Positions 51,353 through 59,413 of a stretch of DNA of 64,000 bases are shown here, piece by piece. Both the position numbers and the translations under genes were made by a program. The DNA is from Streptosporangium saharense (GTDB taxonomy: Bacteria; Actinomycetota; Actinomycetes; Streptosporangiales; Streptosporangiaceae), in NCBI RefSeq assembly GCF_014203715.1, contig NZ_JACHJP010000011.1:124001-188000 (forward strand). The letters run 5' to 3'. The notes below the pieces were generated by a model. The model saw only the letters and a list, made by a program, of their open reading frames with translations. It made no database searches and was not told where the DNA came from. Position 1 is the first letter of the stretch. Each line of letters starts with the position of its first letter.

Positions 51353-52277
51353 CGACGCTCCCCTGTAGCTCGGGGTCCAGGGAGATGATCTCCCGCAGGT
51401 TTCTGCTGGTCAGCCGGACGGACTCCACACCGGAGGCGGCGTGGCCCTCCCCGGCCCAGCGGGCGAAGGTCTCCGCGGCCTGGGCGACCGTCCCGGGGGC
51501 CGGGGCGCGCAGGGTCAGCGGGCCTTGCTCGCCGTCGATCCGGGCGAGCAGCTCGCTGTGGTAGCCGCCGAGCAGGTCGCGCAGCGGGCCGACGCCGACG
51601 ACCGTGCCGCCGGAGACGACCGCGACGTGGGTGCAGGTCTCCTCGATGTCCTCGGGGTAGTGCGAGGTGACGATCATCGCGTCGCCGTCCCGGCGCCAGC
51701 GGGCCATCAGGGCGACCAGCCTGGTCCTGGTCTCGAAGTCGAGCGCGCTGGTCGGCTCGTCGAGGAAGCGGAGTCTGGGGGCGTGCACGAAGCTGGCCGC
51801 GATGTGGGACAGCCGCTCCCACCCTCCGGACAGGCGGTGCACGGGGGTGCGCGCGACCCTGGCCAGGCCGAAGTCCTCGACGGCGCGCTCTGCCGCGGCG
51901 GCGACCCGCCTGCGCGGCAGGACGAGCCTGGCGGCGTGGGTGAGGTTCTCGGCGACGGTGAGCTTCTTGTAGAGCGAGACGCGCTGGCCCGCGACGCCGA
52001 CGTGACGCCTGACGTCCCCGGAGCCTTCGGGTCCCAGGGTGACGCTTCCGCCACGCCTGCCGGGCACGATGTCGAGGATCGCGTTGATCAGGGTGCTCTT
52101 GCCCGCGCCGTTGCGGCCGAGGACGCCCAGCACCTCGCCCGCGCGCAGCCGCAGCGTGACGCCGGTGAGGACGGGCGGGGAGTCGCCGTAGGCGAAGGAC
52201 AGGTCGGTGACGGCCAGCAGGCGGTCTCCGGTGGCCTGGTCCGTGGGGGTCCCGCTGTCGCGGGTGAGGCCGGTCAC
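51339..52277 (-). CDS. ABC transporter ATP-binding protein (DrrA-like)
   Basis: This 312-residue ATPase has Walker A VLGRNGAGKSTLINAILD near 60, the signature RLSGGWERLSHIAASFVHAPRLRFLDEPTSALDFETR near 150-185 containing Walker B, and MIVTSHYPEDIEE with the switch His. The signature reads LSGGW rather than the usual LSGGQ. A C-terminal extension of about 70 residues resembles drug-export ATPases. GTG 52277 overlaps the GMC oxidoreductase stop. Confidence 0.92.
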   Translation of the reverse strand: MTGLTRDSGTPTDQATGDRLLAVTDLSFAYGDSPPVLTGVTLRLRAGEVLGVLGRNGAGKSTLINAILDIVPGRRGGSVTLGPEGSGDVRRHVGVAGQRVSLYKKLTVAENLTHAARLVLPRRRVAAAAERAVEDFGLARVARTPVHRLSGGWERLSHIAASFVHAPRLRFLDEPTSALDFETRTRLVALMARWRRDGDAMIVTSHYPEDIEETCTHVAVVSGGTVVGVGPLRDLLGGYHSELLARIDGEQGPLTLRAPAPGTVAQAAETFARWAGEGHAASGVESVRLTSRNLREIISLDPELQGSVVEHD

Positions 52278-53917
52278 GACAGCCGCGCCGCGACGGTCCC
52301 GGCCACCCGGTGGGCGTTCGCCATGGCGGTCAGGGAGGAGTTGGTCGCCCCCGAGGTCGGCATGAAGCTGGAGTCGGCCACGAACAGCCCTCTGGCCTCG
52401 AAGCACTCGCAGTCGCGGTCGAGTACGGCCTGCGCGGCGTCCTCGCCGAAGACCGCGCCGCCGTGGTGGTGCGCGGAGACCAGGCCCTCACCGGAGGGGA
52501 CGGGATGCACCCGGGTCTCGACGGCGCCGAGGGCGCGGCCGATCCTGGGGAGGATCCCGGTGACACGCTCCTGCAGCAGCAGGTCGGCCGGGTGCGGCGC
52601 GTAGGTCACCGTCGGCACCCTGGCGCCGAAGGCGTTCCTGCGCGCGCTCAGCGAGACGAACTTGTCGGCCGAGGGCAGCGACTCGCCCTTGAAGCTCACC
52701 TTGACCACGTAGTGGCCGCGTTCCGCCCGCAGGAAGGCGGCGAGTTCGGGGCCGAGCATCCGCAGGTTGCGGACGTGCCTGGCCGGTGACTCGGCGACGT
52801 AGGCGTCGTAGAGGGCGAACTTGCCGCCCTTGCGCAGCGGCCCCGTCTCCCCGAGGTCATAGAAGTCCTTAATCACGACATTTCCGTAAAGTCCGGCGAG
52901 GCGGTCGGTCAGGTCCCGGTCGCGGGGCTCCGCGGTCACCAGGTAGGCGGTGCGCTCCAGGGTGAAGGTGAAGCGCCTGCCGAGCAGCCCGTTGCGGTTG
53001 GGCAGGTCGGAGCTGAGCAGGATGCGCGTCGTCTCCAGCGCGCCCGGGGTGAGCACCACGGTGCCGCACCTGATGCGCCGGGTCCGGAGCTCCCCGGCGT
53101 CGTCACGCTGGAGGTATTCCACCCCCTGGACGGCTCCCCCGGCGACCAGGACGCGGGAGACGTAGCAGCCGCCGAGCAGCCGGACCCTGGGGTCCTCACG
53201 CAGCCTGCCGTACAGCTCGACGTACCAGTTGGGGCGGGCCAGCAGCGGCCGGCCGCGCTCGGCGGGGCGTCCGGTGTCGGGGGAGACAGGGCAGGTGTCC
53301 CAGGCGCGCCCGCCCAGGCAGCTCTGCCCGACGTAGGCGTTCATCCCGTCGCGGCCGAGCCGGTCGACCAGCGTCCGTTCGAGGTGGCTCGGCCCCGGTC
53401 TCTTCCGGTACGGCCCGCCGTCGAACTCCCGGTAGGCGGCCTCGGTGTGGCCGTAGGCGCAGCCGAAGGGTCGCAGCCTCCCCTGGACGTGGTCGTAGGC
53501 CCGCTCAAGCTCGGCGAAGTCGAGGGGCCAGTCACGCACCTCGGGGCCGAGGGCGCCGCCGTACGCCGAACGCATCCGCAGGTCGCTGGGGCGGAAACGG
53601 GAAAGCTGGCCGTACCAGAGCCAGGAGCCGCCACCGGCGAACCGTGAGGCCCACCACTTGCGCAGCCGCGCCGGGCCCGCGCCGGGGGTGCGCAGGAGCA
53701 CGTGGTCCTCCCCCGGATCGACGGTGAGCGGGCGGTCGAGGATCAGGCTGCGCTCGCCGGGGAAGGAGTGGCCCTCCGGCTCCCAGAAGGCGCCCCGGTC
53801 GAGGACCGCTACGTCGTTCGCGCCGGGGGCGCCGAGCAGCCGTTCCAGGACGGGGGCGCCGGTGAGCCCGAAGCCGACGACTACCGCGTCAGCCGAGCTC
53901 GTCCATCGGGTGTTCAT
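52274..53917 (-). CDS. GMC-family FAD oxidoreductase
   Basis: The 547-residue flavoprotein has the FAD motif VVVGFGLTGAPVLERLLG near 12-29, GGGSWLWYGQLSRF near 95, and the C-terminal SAHHHGGAVFGEDA near 485 and SGATNSSLTAMANAHRVAG near 520, as in glucose-methanol-choline oxidoreductases. It would oxidise an alcohol or sugar. A 50-nt AT-richer patch at about 52855-52895 (LYGNVVIKDFYDL) stands out. It overlaps the upstream 103-residue protein gene by 29 bases. Confidence 0.9.
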   Translation of the reverse strand: MNTRWTSSADAVVVGFGLTGAPVLERLLGAPGANDVAVLDRGAFWEPEGHSFPGERSLILDRPLTVDPGEDHVLLRTPGAGPARLRKWWASRFAGGGSWLWYGQLSRFRPSDLRMRSAYGGALGPEVRDWPLDFAELERAYDHVQGRLRPFGCAYGHTEAAYREFDGGPYRKRPGPSHLERTLVDRLGRDGMNAYVGQSCLGGRAWDTCPVSPDTGRPAERGRPLLARPNWYVELYGRLREDPRVRLLGGCYVSRVLVAGGAVQGVEYLQRDDAGELRTRRIRCGTVVLTPGALETTRILLSSDLPNRNGLLGRRFTFTLERTAYLVTAEPRDRDLTDRLAGLYGNVVIKDFYDLGETGPLRKGGKFALYDAYVAESPARHVRNLRMLGPELAAFLRAERGHYVVKVSFKGESLPSADKFVSLSARRNAFGARVPTVTYAPHPADLLLQERVTGILPRIGRALGAVETRVHPVPSGEGLVSAHHHGGAVFGEDAAQAVLDRDCECFEARGLFVADSSFMPTSGATNSSLTAMANAHRVAGTVAARLS

Positions 53918-54200
53918 AGCCAACCTCCCTCCGCCAGCGCGGGGACGAGAACAGCACGTCGTTGACGCAGGCGCACACCGACTCGGCGGACGCGCGGGCC
54001 CGCTCGTCGGGGCCTTCGAGGACGCGCCTGAGGTCCTCCCAGCCGCGCACGCCCGCCCCGGCCAGGGCCTCGCAGCCAAGGCCGCGCTCCCTGACCGTCC
54101 TGAGCGCCTGCCCGGCGAGCGGCTCCAGGGACGTCTCCGGCAGGTCGTAGGCGTCGAGCACGGCCGCCACGACGTCCGCTAGCGCGTCGTCGCTCGCCAT
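53889..54200 (-). CDS. Unknown 103-residue protein partnered with GMC oxidoreductase
   Basis: This protein is not recognised. It is a helical, acidic protein with three cysteines (LGCEAL and VCACVN). GMC dehydrogenases often have a small accessory subunit in the preceding gene, so it may play that role. The overlap with the GMC gene by 29 bases supports tight coupling. ATG 54200 is chosen because it keeps the frame and overlaps the epimerase end by 22 bases. Confidence 0.65.
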   Translation of the reverse strand: MASDDALADVVAAVLDAYDLPETSLEPLAGQALRTVRERGLGCEALAGAGVRGWEDLRRVLEGPDERARASAESVCACVNDVLFSSPRWRREVGYEHPMDELG

Positions 54201-55102
54201 GTCTTCTCCTGTTCGGTCGGCTCGTCGGTAAGCGAGCCGTACGCGCGCAGCCACGCGAGCGTCCCGCGCAGGCCGTCGGCGAGCGGGGTGCACGCCCCCG
54301 AACCGGCGCGGCCGAGGCGGGTGGTGTCGAGCGTCAGCTCCAGGTCGCGGAAGGGGAAGTAGGCCCGCGCGGGGACGCCCTCGTCGTGGACGTACACCGG
54401 CCGGTGCCCGGTCCCGGCGACCTCGGCGAGCAGGTCGAGATACTCGGTGAGGGTGCACGTCCCAGGCCCGCCGACGTTGTAGGTGCCGGGGGGAAGCGTC
54501 CCGGCGCACGCCGCGGCCACGGTCCTCGCCAGGTCGCCGACGTGGCAGAACTGGATTCTCGTACGGCCCTCGCCCGGCACGAAGATCGGCTGCCCGGCGA
54601 GCATCCTGGCCCACAGGAAGCTCTCCCTGGCCTCGGTGTTGTGCGGGCCGTACACGTAGGGCGGGCGCAGGACCGTCAGGCCGGGCAGGCCGGACAGCAG
54701 GCGCTCGCACTCCGCCTTGTCCTCGCCGTAGCCGCCCCAGGCGGGGTCGCCGTCCGCCGGGTCGCCCTCGTGGAACGGTGGGCCCGCGGGCCCGCGCCGG
54801 TAGACCGAGGCCGAGCTGACGTAGACGTAGCGGGCGGCCCCGGCGACGGCGGGGGTGTCCAGGACGTTTCTCACGTGGCGGGGCTCGGTGCCCGAGACGT
54901 CGACGACCACCTCGTAGTTCTCGCGCAGGGCGGCGTGGGCCGAGGCGGCGTCGCACCGGTCGGCGACGACCTGGACGATCCTCGGGTCCCACAGCGGCCT
55001 GGTCCCCCGGTTGAGCACGCTCACCTCGAAGGAGGGCAGCAGCGCCTCGACCACCGCCCTGCCGACGAACCGGGTGCCGCCGAGCACCAGTGCCCTGGTC
55101 AC
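54179..55102 (-). CDS. NAD-dependent epimerase/dehydratase
   Basis: This 307-residue extended SDR has LVLGGTRFVGRAVVEALL at the start, VYVSSASVYRRG near 90 and the catalytic YGEDKAECERLL near 125, with PPYVYGPHNTEARESF near 146. It resembles nucleotide-sugar epimerases and isoflavone-reductase-like NAD-binding proteins. With a GMC oxidoreductase nearby, sugar or polyol modification is possible. GTG 55102 overlaps the HprK-like stop. Confidence 0.88.
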   Translation of the reverse strand: MTRALVLGGTRFVGRAVVEALLPSFEVSVLNRGTRPLWDPRIVQVVADRCDAASAHAALRENYEVVVDVSGTEPRHVRNVLDTPAVAGAARYVYVSSASVYRRGPAGPPFHEGDPADGDPAWGGYGEDKAECERLLSGLPGLTVLRPPYVYGPHNTEARESFLWARMLAGQPIFVPGEGRTRIQFCHVGDLARTVAAACAGTLPPGTYNVGGPGTCTLTEYLDLLAEVAGTGHRPVYVHDEGVPARAYFPFRDLELTLDTTRLGRAGSGACTPLADGLRGTLAWLRAYGSLTDEPTEQEKTWRATTR

Positions 55103-56301
55103 GAGTCGGATACGGCCGCCGGAACGGCCGCGAGCCTGCGCCAGGCGTCCTGGAGCAGGTGGTCGATCCGCTCGGCCCCCTCAAGGCGCAGGATCGGCAC
55201 CCTCGCGCCGACGCCCGTCAGGAACGCCTCGGCCCGCGCCCTGAGGTCGGCGGCCAGGGGCTCGCCGATCCCCGACCACCAGTCCTCCTCCGGGTTGTCC
55301 GGCGTGTAGAGGTTGGGCCGCATGAGGGCGGCGACCTCGGCGGGGTCGGTGACCTCGCGCAGCAGCGGTTCGCGTCCCCTGGCGACGTCGGGCAGCACGA
55401 TCATGCCGAGCGGCGCGCTGATCTCGAAGTCGGCGCCGGTGATCGCGCGGAGGCTGGTCAGCGGGACGGTCACCTTGGAGTCGCTCTCGCCGCGCCACAG
55501 GCGCTCCTCGTCAACCTCCCGGTACTCCTCGGGGATGAAGGTGTCCCAGCTTCCCGGATACTTCTGCAGCGTGCCCGCGAGCACCCGCAGGCGGGTGGGG
55601 ATGCCGAAGACCCGCAGCCCCCCGGTGGCCGGGTCCTCCGCCAGGTGGACCTTGTCCACCGAAAGCGGCGTGGCGCCGGTCCTGACGATCGCGTCGAGGA
55701 AGCAGGTCGTCTTGCCCGAGCGCTTCGGCCCGGAGAACAGCACGGCCCTGCCGTTTATGACGACGGCGGAGGCGTGGACCTGTAGCTGCCCTCGGACTTC
55801 GAGGGTGCGCTGGAGCACGTGCAGGATCAGCAGCGCCAGGTCCTTGTGGACGGTCGGCGCCGCCGGGTAGCCGTCGCCGACGACGAAGGTCAGGCGGGTG
55901 TAGGCGGCGTCGGCCAGCAGCCAGGTGGGGGTCTTCACCGTGCGCAGCAGCACGGTCTCGCCCGCCCGCCAGTGCTCGACGGGGAGCCTGCCCTTCTCCG
56001 TGCTGCAGTAGGAGATCATCGCGGGCACCGGGTCGGCGAGGCGCGCGGCGGCCTCCTCAAGCCTGCCCACCAGGGCGTCGTCGGCGACGAAGGTCATCTC
56101 GACGTCGGGGCGTCCCCCCGTGGGCCGGTCGGTGTGCGAGCCGAGGTAGGCGTGCAGCGCCTCGAACAGGGCCTGGTCACCGCAGCGCACGTCCAGTTCG
56201 AGGCCCGCGACGTTCCAGGCCGCGGCGACCTCGCACCGGGCCTTGGCCGCGGTGTCCTCGACGTCGCCGAGCAGGTCCTCGGCGCCGGTCAGAGCACTCA
56301 C
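55099..56301 (-). CDS. HprK-like P-loop kinase
   Basis: The 400-residue protein has an N-terminal domain of about 170 residues without a clear match, then a kinase core that resembles HPr kinase/PEP carboxykinase folds. The core begins VHASAVVINGRAVLFSGPKRSGKTTCFLDAIV (about 190-220, with P-loop GPKRSGKTT) and continues SVDKVHLAE. HprK-related kinases in RiPP clusters phosphorylate peptides, but no precursor peptide is obvious here. GTG 56301 is the likely start, with CGGAGAG upstream. Confidence 0.78.
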   Translation of the reverse strand: MSALTGAEDLLGDVEDTAAKARCEVAAAWNVAGLELDVRCGDQALFEALHAYLGSHTDRPTGGRPDVEMTFVADDALVGRLEEAAARLADPVPAMISYCSTEKGRLPVEHWRAGETVLLRTVKTPTWLLADAAYTRLTFVVGDGYPAAPTVHKDLALLILHVLQRTLEVRGQLQVHASAVVINGRAVLFSGPKRSGKTTCFLDAIVRTGATPLSVDKVHLAEDPATGGLRVFGIPTRLRVLAGTLQKYPGSWDTFIPEEYREVDEERLWRGESDSKVTVPLTSLRAITGADFEISAPLGMIVLPDVARGREPLLREVTDPAEVAALMRPNLYTPDNPEEDWWSGIGEPLAADLRARAEAFLTGVGARVPILRLEGAERIDHLLQDAWRRLAAVPAAVSDS

Positions 56302-56306
56302 TTGTC

Positions 56307-56339
56307 TCACTCTCCGAACTCGGGGCGGTCGATGGTCAT
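56307..56339 (-). other. Candidate 10-codon mini-ORF coupled to the PLP decarboxylase
   Basis: ATG at 56339 overlaps the decarboxylase stop (ATGA) and encodes MTIDRPEFGE, ending at 56307 just before the HprK-like GTG. It carries the ribosome binding sequence CGGAGAG for the next gene. It may be only a translation-coupling bridge. Confidence 0.25.
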
Positions 56340-57496
56340 GCCGGTTCCTCCGCACGTTCTTCTGGGCGCCGCAGCACGGTCTTCGGGGTGGAGAAGCCGT
56401 TGAACTGCGAGGAGTAGGCGGTGGTGTAGGCGCCCGCGGAGCCGACGAACAGCAGGTCGCCCTCGGCCAGGCCCTCGGGCAGCTCGACGCCGGTGGCGAA
56501 GGTGTCCTGGCTGTCGCAGGTGGGCCCGGTGACGTTGTATCTGCGCCGCGGGCCGCTCTCCCGCTCTCCGGAGATCGGGTAGACCAGCGCGCCCGCGGTC
56601 TCCAGGACCTCCATCATCCCGTTGAAGACGCCCAGGTCGGTGTGGGCCCACCAGGTCTCACCCCTGCGGACGACCTGCAGGACCCGGCAGACCATCACCC
56701 CGGCCTCGGCGACCAGCGCGCGTCCCGGCTCGGCGACGACCTCGACGGGGTACGGCAGAGCACCGAGGAGAGCGGTTATGTGCTGTCCGAATTCCCCGAT
56801 GGCGGGAACCGGCTTGTCATAGCGCGCCGGAAATCCGCCGCCGATGTCGAGCATGGCGATTCTCACGCCCTTTTCCGCGAGCCGTTCCATAATCTCGGCC
56901 GCGTCGCGCAGCGGGGCGTCCCAGGCGTGCGGATCCGTCATCTGGGAACCGACGTGGAAGGCGATTCCATGGGGTTTCAACCCCAGTTCTTCGGCGCCGA
57001 GAAGAAGGTCGCACACATCGTCCTTGGAGACGCCGAATTTCCCCTCGCTCGGCACGACGCTGGCCGCCTGGCCGGTGCCGAGCCTGGCGTAGACGTGTGC
57101 CCCCGGCGCCGCCTGGGAGAGTTTCTCCAGTTCGTGCGGTGAATCGACGCAGAAACGCCACACCCCGGCCCCGTGACAGCGGGATATGTGGTCGCGGGGC
57201 CGTACGGGATTGCTGTAGAGGACCTCGGCCGGATCGACGCCGACGCCCCTGAGCAGTTCCATTTCCGGGTGGGAGGCGATCTCGAAGCCGCAGCCGAGTC
57301 CCCGCAGGTGCCGCAGCAGCGCCGGGTCGGGGTTGCACTTGACCGCGTAGTGGACGCCGACCGAGGGGAACGCCTCGCGGAAGGCCGTGAAGGCGGCGGT
57401 GACGAGGTCCTCGTCGAGGATCAGGCAGGGGGTGGCCAGGTCGGCGCCTTCTTCGGCGCCGGGCGCGGGACGGGTCAGGTTCGCCGGGATCGTCAC
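56336..57496 (-). CDS. Fold-III PLP decarboxylase (ornithine/lysine/DAP family)
   Basis: The 386-residue enzyme has the PLP-lysine motif VHYAVKCNPDP near 50, FEIASHPEMELL near 75, HVGSQMTDPHAW near 182, MLDIGGGFPARY near 220, EPGRALVAEAG near 265, and the C-terminal GPTCDSQDTF near 325 that sits in the active site. It would decarboxylate a basic amino acid to an amine. In this cluster, carrier-bound substrates are possible, as with BtrK in butirosin synthesis (known), but that is only analogy. Codon use is AT-richer between about 56770 and 57190. Confidence 0.88.
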   Translation of the reverse strand: MTIPANLTRPAPGAEEGADLATPCLILDEDLVTAAFTAFREAFPSVGVHYAVKCNPDPALLRHLRGLGCGFEIASHPEMELLRGVGVDPAEVLYSNPVRPRDHISRCHGAGVWRFCVDSPHELEKLSQAAPGAHVYARLGTGQAASVVPSEGKFGVSKDDVCDLLLGAEELGLKPHGIAFHVGSQMTDPHAWDAPLRDAAEIMERLAEKGVRIAMLDIGGGFPARYDKPVPAIGEFGQHITALLGALPYPVEVVAEPGRALVAEAGVMVCRVLQVVRRGETWWAHTDLGVFNGMMEVLETAGALVYPISGERESGPRRRYNVTGPTCDSQDTFATGVELPEGLAEGDLLFVGSAGAYTTAYSSQFNGFSTPKTVLRRPEERAEEPA

Positions 57497-58371
57497 GGGC
57501 TCTCCCCGAGGACCTCGCCGAGCAGGGCGCACGCGGCTCCCAGGTTCTCCAGGTGCCTGCGCGGGGAGCAGCCCCTGACCAGGACCTGGAAGTTGTAGGT
57601 CCGCAGGTGCCACAGCAGCCGCAGGATCGCGATCTGCCTGGTGAAGACCGCGCGGTCCCTGCCGGATCGTTCCAGGTAGCGCGACAGGACGATCTCCTCC
57701 TGTTCGGCCGTGAGCCAGCCCGCGCGCATCTGGTTGAAGTCCGCCGCCGCGACCCGGAACCGCGCCGCCTCCCAGTCCAGCGTCCACAGTTCCCCCGCCC
57801 GGTCCACCAGCCAGTTGCCCCGGTGCACGTCGCCGTGGCACAGGCAGGGCTCCTCCTTCTCGAAGCAGGTCATCGCGCCGGTGAGCAGGTCGGCGGCGCC
57901 GCGGAGCGGGCCCGCGTGGGCGGGCAGCAGCTCGCACTCGCGCCGCAGCAGGCCGAGCAGGTGCTCGGGCACCGCCGTACGGCTGAGCGGTCCGCCGACG
58001 TCGCCGAGGCCGTCGGCCGGGATGGCGTGCACGTCGAGGAGCCGGTCGGCCAGCGCGGTCAGCACCTCGGGGTCGTCCCAGTCGGGGGCGTGGCCGTCCA
58101 CGAACTCGAAGACGGCGAACCTGTCGACTCCCCGTTCGTCCGCGACGACCTGCAGGATCTCGGGCACCCTGACCCTGCCGGACAGCAGGGGGCCGACGTG
58201 GCGCTCCCCGGCGAAGGTCTGGCCGTAGCACGGGTCGTCGAGAACACGGTGCCTGACGAACACCGCCCTGCCGCCCAGGGTCGCGGCGTAGGTGTCGTTC
58301 AGCGGCCCCTTGGTGATGGGCCGCCCGGTGGCGCACAGCCGCCGCAGGTCGTGATGCGTCCACTCACCCAC
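57493..58371 (-). CDS. Aminoglycoside phosphotransferase-like kinase (APH family)
   Basis: This 292-residue protein kinase-like small-molecule kinase has the catalytic CHGDVHRGNWL near 172 and the metal-binding TLDWEAARF near 194. It resembles APH/choline kinase proteins. It could phosphorylate the product or confer self-resistance. GTG 58371 overlaps the ATP-grasp stop by 8 bases, and its stop overlaps the decarboxylase start (GTGA). Confidence 0.88.
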   Translation of the reverse strand: MGEWTHHDLRRLCATGRPITKGPLNDTYAATLGGRAVFVRHRVLDDPCYGQTFAGERHVGPLLSGRVRVPEILQVVADERGVDRFAVFEFVDGHAPDWDDPEVLTALADRLLDVHAIPADGLGDVGGPLSRTAVPEHLLGLLRRECELLPAHAGPLRGAADLLTGAMTCFEKEEPCLCHGDVHRGNWLVDRAGELWTLDWEAARFRVAAADFNQMRAGWLTAEQEEIVLSRYLERSGRDRAVFTRQIAILRLLWHLRTYNFQVLVRGCSPRRHLENLGAACALLGEVLGESP

Positions 58372-59413
58372 GGGCGAACTCCTCGGGAGAGAGCAGCCTG
58401 GGGAGCTTGTCCACCGACTTCACCCAGTAGTGGGTCTCCCTGATGGGGTTGGCCGCCGGTCCCGGCAGGCCGTGGCCGCCGTCGAGGGCGAGCCTGCAGT
58501 ACAGGTCGGGCATGTTGACGCCGAGCGTGGCCAGGAAGTAGATCGACGAGTAGAACCGGGCGGGCTGCACCTCGGTCGGCAGCGCCGTACCGTCGTGGGA
58601 GTAGGTGAAGTCGACGCCGATGATGCCGTGCGGGCGGGCGCAGACGGCGCGCACGCACCGTACGGCCAGCTCGTGCAGCTCCTCGTCCCAGAAGGTGCGC
58701 TGCGCCCCGGTGATGCCGGTGACGCCGGAGACCGACAGCGTCGCGTACTTCCAGGAGACCCGCTCCCTGAGCTGGGAGCAGACCAGTTCGCCGTCGTTCC
58801 AGAGGCCGCTGAGCGTGGCGGTCCGCTTGGACAGGTGCTCGGCCGCGGTGAACTGCCCCCAGCCGGAGTGCTCGTCGAGCCAGGCCGTGGCCAGCGGCAT
58901 CGAACCGGTCGCGATCGAGCCCGCTCCCCCGCTGCCGCTGCGGCGGCGCAGCCACACCCGGGGGTGGCGGGCCATGATCTCCTCAAGGTCGTCCCGCGAG
59001 CCGACCAGGACGGTGTCGGGGACGGGCAGGCCCGCCTCCTTCAGGGCCTGCCAGGTGGCCCACTTGTCCTCCATCCTGCGGTGGTCGTCCCGGTCGGGCA
59101 GCAGGGTGGGCGCGACGAGGTCGTCCCGGGCCTCGGCGACGGCGAGCAGCTCGGGGCTGGTGTCGGCGGCGTAGATCAGGTCGGCGGACTCCCGCCCGGC
59201 GATGTCGTTGACCTGTTTCACCAGGTCGGCGGGGTCGTCCCAGGAGACGAGATAGCGGGCGTCCGCCTCGCTGGCGTGGAAGTCCTCAAGCGTCGTGTCG
59301 ACGCCGACGGTCCGGTACCCCCCGGCCAGGGCGAGCGAGCGGGAGAAGTTCAGCCCCGTTCCGTCTCCCGAGCCGACGACGAGGACGGTACGGAGGTCAG
59401 AGGACGGGGACAT
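58364..59413 (-). CDS. ATP-grasp ligase
   Basis: The 349-residue protein has an N-terminal pre-ATP-grasp fold (VLVVGSGDGTGLNFSRSLALAG near 10) and an ATP-grasp domain with KWATWQALKEAGLPVPDTVLVG near 110-131 and a C-terminal GVDFTYSHDGTALPTEVQPARF near 280. This family joins a carboxylate to an amine or thiol using ATP. The usual second acidic metal site (NPR motif) reads QPARF. With a decarboxylase and ACP nearby, it may load an amino acid to the carrier (by analogy to BtrJ). ATG 59413 lies inside the oxygenase gene's last codons. Confidence 0.86.
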   Translation of the reverse strand: MSPSSDLRTVLVVGSGDGTGLNFSRSLALAGGYRTVGVDTTLEDFHASEADARYLVSWDDPADLVKQVNDIAGRESADLIYAADTSPELLAVAEARDDLVAPTLLPDRDDHRRMEDKWATWQALKEAGLPVPDTVLVGSRDDLEEIMARHPRVWLRRRSGSGGAGSIATGSMPLATAWLDEHSGWGQFTAAEHLSKRTATLSGLWNDGELVCSQLRERVSWKYATLSVSGVTGITGAQRTFWDEELHELAVRCVRAVCARPHGIIGVDFTYSHDGTALPTEVQPARFYSSIYFLATLGVNMPDLYCRLALDGGHGLPGPAANPIRETHYWVKSVDKLPRLLSPEEFARG

